57,978 nucleotides of DNA, taken from Leifsonia aquatica H1aii. GTDB taxonomy: Bacteria > Actinomycetota > Actinomycetes > Actinomycetales > Microbacteriaceae. Below, one piece after another: positions 32,830 through 41,240 of this stretch (the first letter of the stretch is position 1; every line of letters starts with the position of its first letter). Below the pieces are notes generated by a model, which worked only from the letters and a program-made list of their open reading frames with translations, searched no databases and was not told where the DNA came from. Both the position numbers and the translations under genes were made by a program. The stretch is taken from NCBI RefSeq assembly GCF_000633535.1, contig NZ_AYMR01000022.1, positions 1 through 57,978 on the forward strand, read 5' to 3'.

Positions 32830-34293
32830 TCAGGCTCCGAACGGGTCCGGTGTGAGGGTGTACTTCGTGCTGAGGTACTCGTGGATGCCTTCGAGACCGC
32901 CCTCGCGGCCGAGGCCCGACTGCTTCACACCGCCGAACGGCGCCGCCGCGTTGGAGACCACACCGACGTTGAGGCCCATCATCCCGGTCTGCAGCCGCTC
33001 GATCATGCGCTGGCCGCGGGCGAGGTCCTTCGTGAACACATAGGAGACGAGTCCGAACTCGGTGTCGTTCGCGATGCGCACGGCTTCGTCCTCGCTCGAG
33101 AACCGCACGATCGAGAGCACCGGTCCGAAGATCTCCTGACGCAGGATCTCGCTGCCCGCCTGCACATCGGTGACGACGGTGGGCTCGTAGAACGTGCCCT
33201 GCCCTTCCACGCGCGAGCCGCCGGTGAGCACGGAGGCGCCCCGGGCGACCGCGTCGGCCACGAGCTCTGCGGCCTTGTCGACCGCATCGGCGTTGATCAG
33301 GGGGCCGATCGTCACGCCCTCCTCGGTGCCCCGACCGACCCGCAACCCGTTCACCCGCTCCGTCACGCGGCGGGCGAATTCGTCGGCGACGGCCTCGTGC
33401 ACGATGAAGCGGTTCGCGGCGGTGCAGGCCTCGCCGATGTTGCGGAACTTCGCCAGCATGGCGCCCTCGACCGCCTTGCCGAGGTCGGCGTCCTCGAAGA
33501 CGACGAACGGGGCGTTGCCGCCGAGCTCCATCGAGGTGCGCAGCACGTTCTCCGACGCCTGCTGCAGCAGCTTCCTGCCGACCTCGGTCGAGCCGGTGAA
33601 GGACAGCTTGCGCAGGCGCGGGTCGGCGATGATCGGGGCCGAGACCTTTCCGGAGGTCGAGGTGGTGATCACGTTCAGCACGCCGGCCGGCAGTCCCGCG
33701 TCCTCCAGCAGCCGGGCGAAGTACAGGGTGGTGAGCGGGGTGAGCTCGGCCGGCTTCACGACGACCGTGCAGCCGGCGGCCAGGGCCGGGGCGATCTTGC
33801 GCGTCGCCATCGCCAGCGGGAAGTTCCACGGCGTGATCAGGAAGCACGGGCCGACGGGATGCTGGGAGACGATCATCCGCCCGGTGCCCTCGGGGTTGGT
33901 GCCGTAGCGACCGGCGATGCGCACGGCCTCCTCGGAGAACCAGCGCAGGAACTCGCCGCCGTAGGTGACCTCGCCGCTCGCCTCGGCCAGCGGCTTGCCC
34001 ATCTCCAGGGTCATCAGCAGCGCGAAGTCGTCGCGACGCTCCTGCAGCAGGTCGAACGCACGGCGCAGGATCTCCCCGCGCACGCGCGGCGGGGTCGCGG
34101 CCCAGTCCTCGGCGGCGGCGACGGCGGCGTCGAGCGCCCGTACGCCGTCCTCCGGCGACGCGTCGGCGATCGTCTTGATCGCCGCTCCGGTCGCGGGGTC
34201 GGAGACGGTGAGGGTGCCGGCGGCGCCGGACGTCCACTCGCCTCCGATGAACAGGCCGTCAGGGACCCGGTCGAGCAGGGCCTTCTCATCCAT
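32830..34293 (-). CDS. gabD: NAD(P)-dependent succinate-semialdehyde-type aldehyde dehydrogenase
   Basis: 487 residues. Catalytic Glu is in MELGGNAP (about 256) and the nucleophilic Cys in GEACTAANR (about 290); the cofactor-binding FTGSTEVGR is present. Length and signatures are those of the GabD/SSADH subfamily, which oxidises succinate semialdehyde or similar short semialdehydes. The start lies 8 bp inside the end of the Lrp regulator gene, so it is translationally coupled and probably controlled by it. The gene symbol is a best family match; the true substrate could differ, given the thiolase and hydroxyacyl-CoA dehydrogenase downstream. Confidence 0.85.
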   Translation of the reverse strand: MDEKALLDRVPDGLFIGGEWTSGAAGTLTVSDPATGAAIKTIADASPEDGVRALDAAVAAAEDWAATPPRVRGEILRRAFDLLQERRDDFALLMTLEMGKPLAEASGEVTYGGEFLRWFSEEAVRIAGRYGTNPEGTGRMIVSQHPVGPCFLITPWNFPLAMATRKIAPALAAGCTVVVKPAELTPLTTLYFARLLEDAGLPAGVLNVITTSTSGKVSAPIIADPRLRKLSFTGSTEVGRKLLQQASENVLRTSMELGGNAPFVVFEDADLGKAVEGAMLAKFRNIGEACTAANRFIVHEAVADEFARRVTERVNGLRVGRGTEEGVTIGPLINADAVDKAAELVADAVARGASVLTGGSRVEGQGTFYEPTVVTDVQAGSEILRQEIFGPVLSIVRFSSEDEAVRIANDTEFGLVSYVFTKDLARGQRMIERLQTGMMGLNVGVVSNAAAPFGGVKQSGLGREGGLEGIHEYLSTKYTLTPDPFGA

Positions 34294-34780
34294 AGCGTGG
34301 TTCCTCTCCGTTGTCGTCGACGGCCGCCGACTGCACCAGCGGGACCGACCGGTGGCCGATCGTCGTGGCCAGCGCGATGACGGTGGACGTGCGGGTGATG
34401 CCGGGACCGCCCACGATGCGGTCGATCACCCGTTGCAGGTCGGCGTTCGAGCGGGCGACCGCGCGGATCAGCAGGTCGCCCGAGCCCGTGATGGTGTGCA
34501 CCTCGAGCACCTCGGGGATGCCGCTCAGATGGTCGACCACGGTCACCCGCCAGTCGCCCTGCGCGACCTCCGCCGTCACGAAGGCCGTCACCGGGTAGCC
34601 GAGGCGATCGCTGTCGATCGTGGGCGCGAAATCCTTCACCACTCCGGAGCGCTGGAGGCGGTCGAGCCGTGCCTGCACCGTCCCGCGGGCGACGCCCAGG
34701 CGCCGGGAGGCCTCGAAGACGCCCAGCCGGGGCTCGTCGGTCAGGAGGGCGATCAGGTCGGCGTCCAGCTTGTCGATCAT
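34286..34780 (-). CDS. Lrp/AsnC family transcriptional regulator
   Basis: 164 residues from the ATG at 34780, with GGAGG 5 bases upstream; an earlier ATG at 34804 would overlap the promoter. The N-terminal winged HTH is LGVFEASRRLGVARGTVQAR. The C-terminal RAM/AsnC sensor domain is VLEVHTITGSGDLLIRAVAR. It heads the operon with aldehyde dehydrogenase, thiolase and HSD10-type dehydrogenase. It therefore probably responds to an amino acid or its catabolite and controls the operon and itself. Confidence 0.92.
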   Translation of the reverse strand: MIDKLDADLIALLTDEPRLGVFEASRRLGVARGTVQARLDRLQRSGVVKDFAPTIDSDRLGYPVTAFVTAEVAQGDWRVTVVDHLSGIPEVLEVHTITGSGDLLIRAVARSNADLQRVIDRIVGGPGITRTSTVIALATTIGHRSVPLVQSAAVDDNGEEPRYG

Positions 34781-34802
34781 CGGCCTCCTTCGGTCCTCGC
34801 AC

Positions 34803-34808
34803 ATCGTA
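34803..34808 (-). promoter_or_regulatory. -10 candidate for the Lrp-led operon
   Basis: TACGAT on the minus strand, about 22 bases before the ATG at 34780. No consensus -35 is visible, and the upstream segment contains CCTGTAGGTAACC, a possible regulator contact. Confidence 0.3.
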
Positions 34809-34828
34809 CGACTCCGATTCCAGGTTAC

Positions 34829-35581
34829 CTACAGGGTGGCGGGAATCCCCAGGAACGGGAGGGCAGCCTGCTTGAACGCGCGGGCGCTGAGCGTGGTGAT
34901 GTGGTCGCGGCGGGGCACGCGCACCAGGCGGGCGCCGAGGAGCGCGGCCGCCTGCTCCGCATCCTCCGCGACCGGGTCGGCCTCGCCGGCGACGAGAAGA
35001 GTCGGCCGACCGGTCGGGCCGAGCGGGAGGGGGTGCTGCGCCATACCGGCGACGCACGCCGCCAGCGCCTCGATGTCCACTCCGGGAGCGCGACGCAGCG
35101 AGGCGAGCAGCGGACCGAGGGCGAACTCGGGCTCGGGCATCTCGAGGCCGTCACGGAGGACGGCCTGCACGGCCGACACACCCCAGTGGCCGAACTGCTC
35201 CACCGTGCCGATCCCCCCGACCACCAGCCGGCGCACCCGGCCGACGGGGATCTCGGGCACGAGGCCGGCGAGGGCGAGGGCGGCCCAGCTTCCCATCGAG
35301 TAACCGATGACGTCCACGTCCTCCAGGCCCTCGGCGTCGAGCACGGCCCGCAGGTCGCCGCCGAGGAGGGCGGGCGAGTACGCCTCGGGATCGTGCGGCG
35401 CCTCGCTGCCGCCGTGGCCGCGCAGGTCTGGGACGAGCACGCCGCGACCCGCGGCGACGAGCGCATCGACCCAGCCCGTCGACTCCCAGGTCAGCGCCCC
35501 GGTGGTGGCGAAGCCGTGCACGAGCAGGACGGGGTCGGCGCCGGGATGACGTGTGACGTGGAGGCGCACGGGTTCGGTCAT
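34829..35581 (-). CDS. Alpha/beta-fold hydrolase
   Basis: 250 residues. The nucleophile elbow is GYSMGS (Ser95), the acid is Asp202 (GEADPV) and the base is His227 (RRDHITT). HGF near residue 22 forms the oxyanion hole. No signal peptide is present, so it is cytoplasmic. It resembles small-molecule esterases and 3-oxoadipate enol-lactonase-like hydrolases. The substrate is unknown. It lies downstream of a degenerate E1-alpha-like gene with a 63-bp gap. Confidence 0.88.
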   Translation of the reverse strand: MTEPVRLHVTRHPGADPVLLVHGFATTGALTWESTGWVDALVAAGRGVLVPDLRGHGGSEAPHDPEAYSPALLGGDLRAVLDAEGLEDVDVIGYSMGSWAALALAGLVPEIPVGRVRRLVVGGIGTVEQFGHWGVSAVQAVLRDGLEMPEPEFALGPLLASLRRAPGVDIEALAACVAGMAQHPLPLGPTGRPTLLVAGEADPVAEDAEQAAALLGARLVRVPRRDHITTLSARAFKQAALPFLGIPATL

Positions 35582-35644
35582 GTCCCTATCCTGCTCCTCG
35601 GTTCGAGCCCGGAGGGCCGGACTCTTCTGGACGCCGGGCGCGCG

Positions 35645-36418
35645 TCAGCCCCGTGCGCTGCGAGCCCGGTCGAGAACGGCGTCCGCCAGCGCGTCGGCCG
35701 TGTCGGCGACGTCGGCGAAGTAGCCGTCGTCGACCGTCCCGGTCTCACGGAGCCGCTGCTCGCAGACCAGCAGCGGGTCACGGCCGGCCCACGCCCCCGG
35801 TTCGGGGAGCACCGGTTCGACGACGCTGGGACCGCCGCCCGTGCGGGCGCGATCCAGGGCGCGGGCCGTGGCGTCGTGGACGGCGAGTGCATCCGCGCCG
35901 TCCACGAGCACGACGGGCATGCCCTGCACGCGGGACGGCGCGGCCTGCCCGACGAAGACGACGGGGAGGCGCGAGACCGCAGCGGTCGTCATCGCCTCGT
36001 CGACCTCGCGGGCGGTGCTGCCGGGCCCGAGCAGGACGAGCGCGACTCCCCCGGTGCGGTCGAGCTTGGCGCCGAGCGCCCAGGCGACGGCGTGGGTGAC
36101 CGGGGAGCCGTCGGCGGCACGCACCGGGCGCCCGTGCAGCGCGAGGGCCGCGTCGGCGCCGGTCGTGACCGCGACGCCGAGATCACGGGCCGCCGGGAAC
36201 GCCAGGTCGCGCGCCGGATCGAGCGCGGCGGCGCTGCCGACCTGGACGGCCTCCCGCCCGGCGACGGAACGGTGCCCGGTGAGCCCGTCCCGGTCGTCGA
36301 GCGCGCGGCGGCGGCCGTCGATGCGGCGGACGGTCGCCATGGTGCGGTACAGGCGGCGCAGCAGTGCCGGCGGCCCCGCGGGCGCGACGGTCACCGTGTC
36401 GAGCGTGGTCGAAGGCAT
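35645..36418 (-). CDS. Degenerate 2-oxoacid dehydrogenase E1-alpha-like protein
   Basis: 257 residues, shorter than the usual 320-400. Order and local similarity follow E1-alpha: an N-terminal helix LLRRLYRTMATVRRID, then HRSVAGREAVQVGSAAAL, then VTHAVAWALGAKLDRTGGVA, RLPVVFVGQ, and GMPVVLVDGADALAVHDATA. The thiamine-diphosphate/Mg motif GDG...NN is lost: the sequence reads LLGPGSTARE near residue 130 and VVFVGQAAPS in place of the Asn pair. The active-site His loop is also missing. No E1-beta, E2 or E3 gene is nearby. It therefore looks like a pseudoenzyme or a repurposed binding protein. The frame is intact and codon use is normal, so it is not simply a decaying pseudogene. Confidence 0.75.
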   Translation of the reverse strand: MPSTTLDTVTVAPAGPPALLRRLYRTMATVRRIDGRRRALDDRDGLTGHRSVAGREAVQVGSAAALDPARDLAFPAARDLGVAVTTGADAALALHGRPVRAADGSPVTHAVAWALGAKLDRTGGVALVLLGPGSTAREVDEAMTTAAVSRLPVVFVGQAAPSRVQGMPVVLVDGADALAVHDATARALDRARTGGGPSVVEPVLPEPGAWAGRDPLLVCEQRLRETGTVDDGYFADVADTADALADAVLDRARSARG

Positions 36419-36486
36419 GGCGACCACTCTCGCCCACGACGGGAGACCGGGCAACGCGGGTGCACACGGCCGATCAGATTGTCCAG

Positions 36487-38715
36487 CTAGTCGGCGGATC
36501 CTGCTCGTTCGGTGTGCAATGTGCCCTTCGCGAGGCGGGAGGGCCACCAGATCGCGCGTCCGATGTCGTAGGACAGCGCAGCCACGAGCAGCGAGCGCAC
36601 GACCACCGTGTCCAGCAGCACTCCGAAGGCGACGATGAACGCGATCTGGACCAGGAAGAGGATCGGGATGACGGCGAGCGCCGCGAACGTCGCGGCGAGC
36701 ACGATCCCGGCGGACGTGATGACGCTGCCGGTGACGCCGAGTCCGCGGAGGATCCCCGGTCGCGTGCCGATGCGCAGCGACTCCTCGCGCACCCGCGTCA
36801 TCAGGAAGATGTTGTAGTCCACCCCCAGGGCGACGAGGAACACGAAGCCGAACAGCGGCACGGTCGCGTCCGCTCCCGGGAAGCCGAAGACATGGTTGAA
36901 GACCAGCGCGGAGACGCCGAGCGCGGCGGCGTAGGAGAGCACGACGCTTCCGATGAGGAGGACCGGCGCGAGGATCGACCGCAGCAGGAGCATGAGGATG
37001 AGGAGGATCACGCCGAGCACGATCGGGATGATCTTGGCCAGGTCGCTCTGCGCCGTGTCGTTGGTGTCCAGTGCGATCGCGGTGACGCCGCCCACGAGCA
37101 CGTCGGGGTCGTGGGCGGTCAGCGTGCTGCGCAGCGTGCGCACGACCTGTTCGGCGGCGGCGGAGTCGGGCTCGTCGGAGAGGGTCGCCTGCACGAGCAC
37201 GCGGCCGTCCTTGACGACCGGCGCGGCGGGGGCTCCGGTCTGCGCGGGGCGGGTGTTGCCGGCGAAGAGCGTCGCCGTCGCGATCCCGTCCGTCCGCTCG
37301 GCCGCGGCGACGACGGCGTCGGCGTCGGCCTCCTTCGTCACGATCAGCACGGGAGATCCGGAGCCCGCGTCGAAGTGCTCGGCGAGCACCTTCTGCCCGT
37401 CGGCGGCGTCCGACTGGGTCAGCACGAGGTCGGTCTGCTCGACGCCGTTCGCCTTGAGCTGGGTCAGCCCGACGGCGCACGCGGCGAGGACGACGAACGA
37501 GATCAGCCAGGTGACCCGCGGACGCCGCGCGATGAGCCGCCCGACCCGTAGCCAGATCCCGCGCACCCCTTCGAGCCCGGCGATCCGTGGCCCGGCCTCG
37601 TGCTCGTGCCGGCTGTCGTGCTCGCCGACGACCTTCGGCCGGAACGGCCAGAACGACGCCCGCCCGAAGACGGCGAGCAGGGTCGGCAGCAGCGTGAGTG
37701 CCGCCAGCAGCGAGAACACGATGCCGATGGCGGCGATCGGTCCGAGGCTCTTGTTCGAGTTGAGGTCCGAGAAGAGCAGGCAGAGCAGCGCCAGGATGAC
37801 CGTGGCGCCCGAGGCGGCGATCGGCTCGAAGGCGGCTTTCCAGGCCCGGAGGATGGCGGTCCACCGCGAGTCGACGTGCTCCAGCGCCTCCCGGTACCGG
37901 GCGACCATCAGCAGCGAGTAGTCGGTGGCGGCCCCGATGACCAGGATGGAGAGGATGCCCTGGCTCTGCCCGCTCAGCTTGATCCAGCCCCACAGCGCGA
38001 AGAGGTAGACGACCAGGATCGCGGCGCACAGGGCGAAGACCGAGGTCAGCAGCACCAGGAAGGGCAGCAGCAGCGCGCGGTAGACCAGGAGCAGGATGAC
38101 GAACACCGCCGAGACCGCCACAAGCAGGAGGATCCCATCGATGCCGCCGAACGCGTTGACCAGGTCGGCGGTGAGCCCGGCGGGGCCGGTCACCCAGCCC
38201 TGCGCGCCCGCGGGCAGGTTGTCGTGGAGCGTGGTGCGCAGGTCGGCGACGACGGCCTTCACCGTGCCGGAGTCGGCGATCGGGACGATGAACTCGACAG
38301 CGAGGCCGTCCTTCGACGTGATCGGCCCGGCGACGCTGGTGGTCTGGCCCGACTCCGGCGCCTGCACGCCGCTGACCGCCCCGAGCTTCACTCCGAGGGC
38401 GGCGTAGTCGGCCAGGGCCGAGGGCGGGATGGCCGTGTCGGAGCGGATGACGACGATCGCCGGGATCGCGTTCGAGTCGGTGAACTTCTGCTGCCAGTCC
38501 TGCACCGCCGTCGATTCGGCGCTGGCGGGGAGGAACGCGGCCTGGTCGTTGCTGGAGACGCCGGAGAGCTTGCCGAACGTGGGGCCGCCGATTCCGGCCA
38601 GCACCAGCCAGACGGCGATGAGGACCGTGGGGAGGACGATCCGCAACCAGAGGGGCGGACGGGCGGTCGCCGCCGAACGGGTCGTCGTCTGCGATCGCGG
38701 TGCGGGCTCGGTCAC
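36487..38715 (-). CDS. MMPL/RND-superfamily membrane exporter
   Basis: 742 residues from a GTG at 38715 with GGGAG 6 bases upstream. It has twelve predicted helices in two repeats of one plus five, each repeat with a large extracytoplasmic loop. The typical RND/MMPL segments GAATDYSLLMVARYREAL and FLVALGVDYNIFLMTRVREE carry the Asp-Tyr pairs used for proton relay. Such proteins export lipids or drugs using the proton gradient. The upstream region has a TTAGCTAGCCAA palindrome suggesting regulation by a MarR- or TetR-type repressor, but no such repressor gene is in the window. Confidence 0.94.
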   Translation of the reverse strand: MTEPAPRSQTTTRSAATARPPLWLRIVLPTVLIAVWLVLAGIGGPTFGKLSGVSSNDQAAFLPASAESTAVQDWQQKFTDSNAIPAIVVIRSDTAIPPSALADYAALGVKLGAVSGVQAPESGQTTSVAGPITSKDGLAVEFIVPIADSGTVKAVVADLRTTLHDNLPAGAQGWVTGPAGLTADLVNAFGGIDGILLLVAVSAVFVILLLVYRALLLPFLVLLTSVFALCAAILVVYLFALWGWIKLSGQSQGILSILVIGAATDYSLLMVARYREALEHVDSRWTAILRAWKAAFEPIAASGATVILALLCLLFSDLNSNKSLGPIAAIGIVFSLLAALTLLPTLLAVFGRASFWPFRPKVVGEHDSRHEHEAGPRIAGLEGVRGIWLRVGRLIARRPRVTWLISFVVLAACAVGLTQLKANGVEQTDLVLTQSDAADGQKVLAEHFDAGSGSPVLIVTKEADADAVVAAAERTDGIATATLFAGNTRPAQTGAPAAPVVKDGRVLVQATLSDEPDSAAAEQVVRTLRSTLTAHDPDVLVGGVTAIALDTNDTAQSDLAKIIPIVLGVILLILMLLLRSILAPVLLIGSVVLSYAAALGVSALVFNHVFGFPGADATVPLFGFVFLVALGVDYNIFLMTRVREESLRIGTRPGILRGLGVTGSVITSAGIVLAATFAALAVIPILFLVQIAFIVAFGVLLDTVVVRSLLVAALSYDIGRAIWWPSRLAKGTLHTERAGSAD

Positions 38716-38727
38716 TTCATCTCCCGT

Positions 38728-38739
38728 TTAGCTAGCCAA
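38728..38739. promoter_or_regulatory. Palindromic operator before the MMPL gene
   Basis: TTAGCTAGCCAA, 10 of 12 positions symmetric, lies 13-24 bases before the GTG. It is just downstream of a -10-like TAAGCT (minus strand, 38750-38755), a position suited to repression. Confidence 0.45.
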
Positions 38740-38783
38740 GGTAGTAATCAGCTTAGCGCCGAGTCGCGACCGTCGCCAGACCG

Positions 38784-38803
38784 CCCCGGCGCACGAGCCG
38801 GGG
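38784..38803. terminator. Hairpin downstream of the nicotinamidase gene region
   Basis: CCCCGGC (38784-38790) and GCCGGGG (38797-38803) with a 6-base loop, located between the nicotinamidase stop and the MMPL promoter. It can end transcription of the nicotinamidase gene. Confidence 0.5.
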
Positions 38804-38813
38804 TGACGCTTCC

Positions 38814-39392
38814 TCAGGCGGGGACGAGCTCCACACCGGCATGGGCGAGCTCGGAGAGGGCGGCTGCCGAGGACTCCGGAGCGACCCCGGCGACCAGTCC
38901 GGTCAGGACACGTACGTGCTGACCGTGCGCGACCGCGTCGAGCGCGGACGCCCGCACGCAGTAGTCGGTCGCGATGCCGGCGACGTCGATGGTGTCGATC
39001 CCGTGCTCGTCGAGCAGGTTGTGGACACTCGACCCCGCTTCGGTGCGCCCCTCGAAGATCGAGTAGGCGGGCACACCCTGCCCCTTGAGCACGTGGTAGT
39101 CGACCCGGCCGGTGTCGAGCGCTGGGTGGTACTCCGCCCCCGCCGTCCCGGCGACGCAGTGCACCGGCCAGGTGTCGACATAGTCGGGGGCGGTGCCGGT
39201 CGCGAAATGGCCCCCGTTGTCGTTGTCGCCGTCGTGCCAGTCCCGGCTGGCGAGCACGACCGCGTAGTCGTCGCCGTGCTCGGCGAGATAGCGGGTCAGG
39301 CCGGCGGCGACCGCCGCTCCCCCGTCGACCCCGAGAGCGCCGCCCTCGGTGAAGTCGTTCTGCACGTCGATGATGAACAACGCCTTGCCCAT
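38814..39392 (-). CDS. pncA: Nicotinamidase (isochorismatase-like hydrolase)
   Basis: 192 residues from the ATG at 39392 with GGAGG 6 bases upstream. It has a complete catalytic triad Asp9 (IIDVQNDF), Lys103 (VLKGQG) and Cys145 (ATDYCV), and the metal-binding RDWHDGDNDNGGHF segment. It hydrolyses nicotinamide to nicotinate and ammonia for NAD salvage, and would also activate pyrazinamide. It is encoded alone, downstream of the D-Ala-D-Ala carboxypeptidase gene. Confidence 0.94.
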   Translation of the reverse strand: MGKALFIIDVQNDFTEGGALGVDGGAAVAAGLTRYLAEHGDDYAVVLASRDWHDGDNDNGGHFATGTAPDYVDTWPVHCVAGTAGAEYHPALDTGRVDYHVLKGQGVPAYSIFEGRTEAGSSVHNLLDEHGIDTIDVAGIATDYCVRASALDAVAHGQHVRVLTGLVAGVAPESSAAALSELAHAGVELVPA

Positions 39393-39450
39393 CCGGACCT
39401 CCTTCGACTGATCGGCCGGCGACGACCGGGTCGGGCTCAGCACCGGCCGG

Positions 39451-41139
39451 TCAGGTGTTCGACAGGTTGTCCCCGCACTTGTAGATGCCGGTGACGAGCG
39501 TGTCGATCGCCTGCTTGGCATTGTCGCCCACGTTGCCGAGAGCGTACACGGCGAAGGTGAGCGGGGTGCCGTCCGCGGAGTCGACGATGCCCGAGAGGGT
39601 GTAGCCGTTGTCGATCCAGCCCGTCTTGGCGTGCACAGCACCGCGGGCGGCGGAGTTCGCGCCGGTGAAGCGGTTGTAGCCCGGGCCGAGCGTTCCGGAC
39701 TGGCCGGAGACGGGGAGCCCGTCGTAGATCACGCCGAGCCCGTTCTCACGGTTGAGCACCTTCACGAACAGCCGGGTCATGTACGACGGCGGCACGGCGT
39801 TGTCGGCACTGAGGCCCGACCCGTCCGCGATGTGCAGGCCGGCGGTGTCGATCCCGTAGCCCTTCAGCCCGGCGAGCACGCCGGCGTTCTCGGAATCGAA
39901 GGTGTTGCCCGCGCCGTTCTTGATCGAGACCAGGCGCGCCAGCTCCTCCATGATCGTGTTGTCCGAGTACTTCATCGCCTGCTGGATGAGTGTGGTCACC
40001 GGTTGCGACTGCACGGCGGCCAGCTGCCGCGCGCCGGCCGGGGCCGTGCCCTGGGTCACCGGGACGCTGGTCCCGAGGTACTGCTGGAAGTACTGCACGG
40101 CGCGGCCGATCGGATCCGTGCTCCGCGGCGACTCGACGGCGCCGGGGTTGTCACGGTCGCCGTCGACCATGAGCGCCGTCATGTACGGGGTCGAGCCCTC
40201 GACCACGCGCTCCTCGTTCTCGTCCCAGCTGGGCTGCCAGGCCGGGCCGCCGAAGAGGGAGGAGTCCACGACGATGGAGGTGATCGGCTGGCCGCCCATC
40301 GCCTGCTTCGCCTGGTCGGCCAAGTCCTGGATCGACGGGGCGCCGGTGTAGAACGCGCCCTGGCCTCCGGGAAGCCGGGACAGCGTCACGTCACCGCCGC
40401 CCACGATCACGATCTGGCCGGGAGTGCTGCCGGCGACCACGGTTGTCGAGACCCGGTAGTCGGGGCCGAGTGTCGCCAAGGCGGCCGCCGAGGTGATGGT
40501 CTTCAGCACCGAGGCGGTCGGGCCGGGCTTTCCGCCGTTGCGGTCGAAGAGCACCTCGCCGGTCTTGGCGTTGACCACCTGCGCCTCGAGGTTCCCGAGC
40601 CGGCCGTCCTGGGCGAGGCCGGCGACCGAGCACGTGCGGATGCGACTCGCCGCGGGCGCCGCGGCGGGGACCGGTCGGGCCGGATCGACGGTCGGAGTGG
40701 GCGTCGGGGTGGGGGTCTTCGTGGCAGACGCACTCGGGGTCGGTGCCACAGCGGCCGAGGCCGGCGACCCGACCGTCGCACCGAGCGCGACGCTGCCGGT
40801 GCCGAGCACGATGAGCGCGGCGGCGCCTCCGGCCACGATCCACGCGCGAGGGTGCCGGCGGATGGCCGTCAGGATCCCCGCGGTCATTCCGGCGAGTCCG
40901 GCGGCGACGCCGCTGCGGGCCGTCGCGGCGTCTGCGGCCGGGGTCGATCCGGTGCTCGCCTCGGCCTCGCGCTCGGCGGCGCGACGCTCCGAACGGGTCG
41001 CGGGCGCGACGACCGGGACGCCGGCGTCGTGCGCAGCAGCATCCTGTTCCACAGGGGTGACGGGGGGTGTCGACGGGATCGACGGGTCTGACTCGGTGTC
41101 GGCGGGCACACCGGAGTCGGGCTGGTCCGATTCGTGCAT
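39451..41139 (-). CDS. dacB: D-alanyl-D-alanine carboxypeptidase/endopeptidase, PBP4 type (peptidase S13)
   Basis: 562 residues. A cytoplasmic N-terminus of about 95 residues rich in Pro, Glu, Ala and Thr precedes one transmembrane helix (about 100-125) and a Thr/Pro linker (TPTPTPTPTV). The S13 catalytic domain has SxxK (SVLK, about 208-211), SxN (YSDN, about 390) and KTG (HAKTGW, about 503). It trims D-Ala-D-Ala ends or cross-links of peptidoglycan outside the membrane. The long cytoplasmic tail is typical of actinobacterial members. The start is fixed by a promoter that puts the transcript start at the ATG. Confidence 0.93.
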   Translation of the reverse strand: MHESDQPDSGVPADTESDPSIPSTPPVTPVEQDAAAHDAGVPVVAPATRSERRAAEREAEASTGSTPAADAATARSGVAAGLAGMTAGILTAIRRHPRAWIVAGGAAALIVLGTGSVALGATVGSPASAAVAPTPSASATKTPTPTPTPTVDPARPVPAAAPAASRIRTCSVAGLAQDGRLGNLEAQVVNAKTGEVLFDRNGGKPGPTASVLKTITSAAALATLGPDYRVSTTVVAGSTPGQIVIVGGGDVTLSRLPGGQGAFYTGAPSIQDLADQAKQAMGGQPITSIVVDSSLFGGPAWQPSWDENEERVVEGSTPYMTALMVDGDRDNPGAVESPRSTDPIGRAVQYFQQYLGTSVPVTQGTAPAGARQLAAVQSQPVTTLIQQAMKYSDNTIMEELARLVSIKNGAGNTFDSENAGVLAGLKGYGIDTAGLHIADGSGLSADNAVPPSYMTRLFVKVLNRENGLGVIYDGLPVSGQSGTLGPGYNRFTGANSAARGAVHAKTGWIDNGYTLSGIVDSADGTPLTFAVYALGNVGDNAKQAIDTLVTGIYKCGDNLSNT

Positions 41140-41145
41140 CCGGGC

Positions 41146-41174
41146 ATAGTACCTGCCTTTTCTGAACGTGTCAC
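41146..41174 (-). promoter_or_regulatory. Leaderless promoter of dacB
   Basis: On the minus strand GTGACA (41169-41174), 17-bp spacer, TACTAT (41146-41151), then 6 bases to the ATG. It is a good match to the main sigma consensus, and there is no room for a ribosome-binding site. Confidence 0.7.
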
Positions 41175-41200
41175 CCGTCCGGGGGTATCAGGCGAGGACG

Positions 41201-41233
41201 CCGGGCGGGAGGGTCGCGCTCCCTCCCGCCCGG
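41201..41233 (-). terminator. 13-bp GC hairpin after the oxidoreductase gene
   Basis: CCGGGCGGGAGGG (41201-41213) pairs perfectly with CCCTCCCGCCCGG (41221-41233) around a 7-base loop. It lies 7 bases after the stop of the last gene of the carbohydrate operon and before the dacB promoter. Confidence 0.75.
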
Positions 41234-41240
41234 GTCGTTC

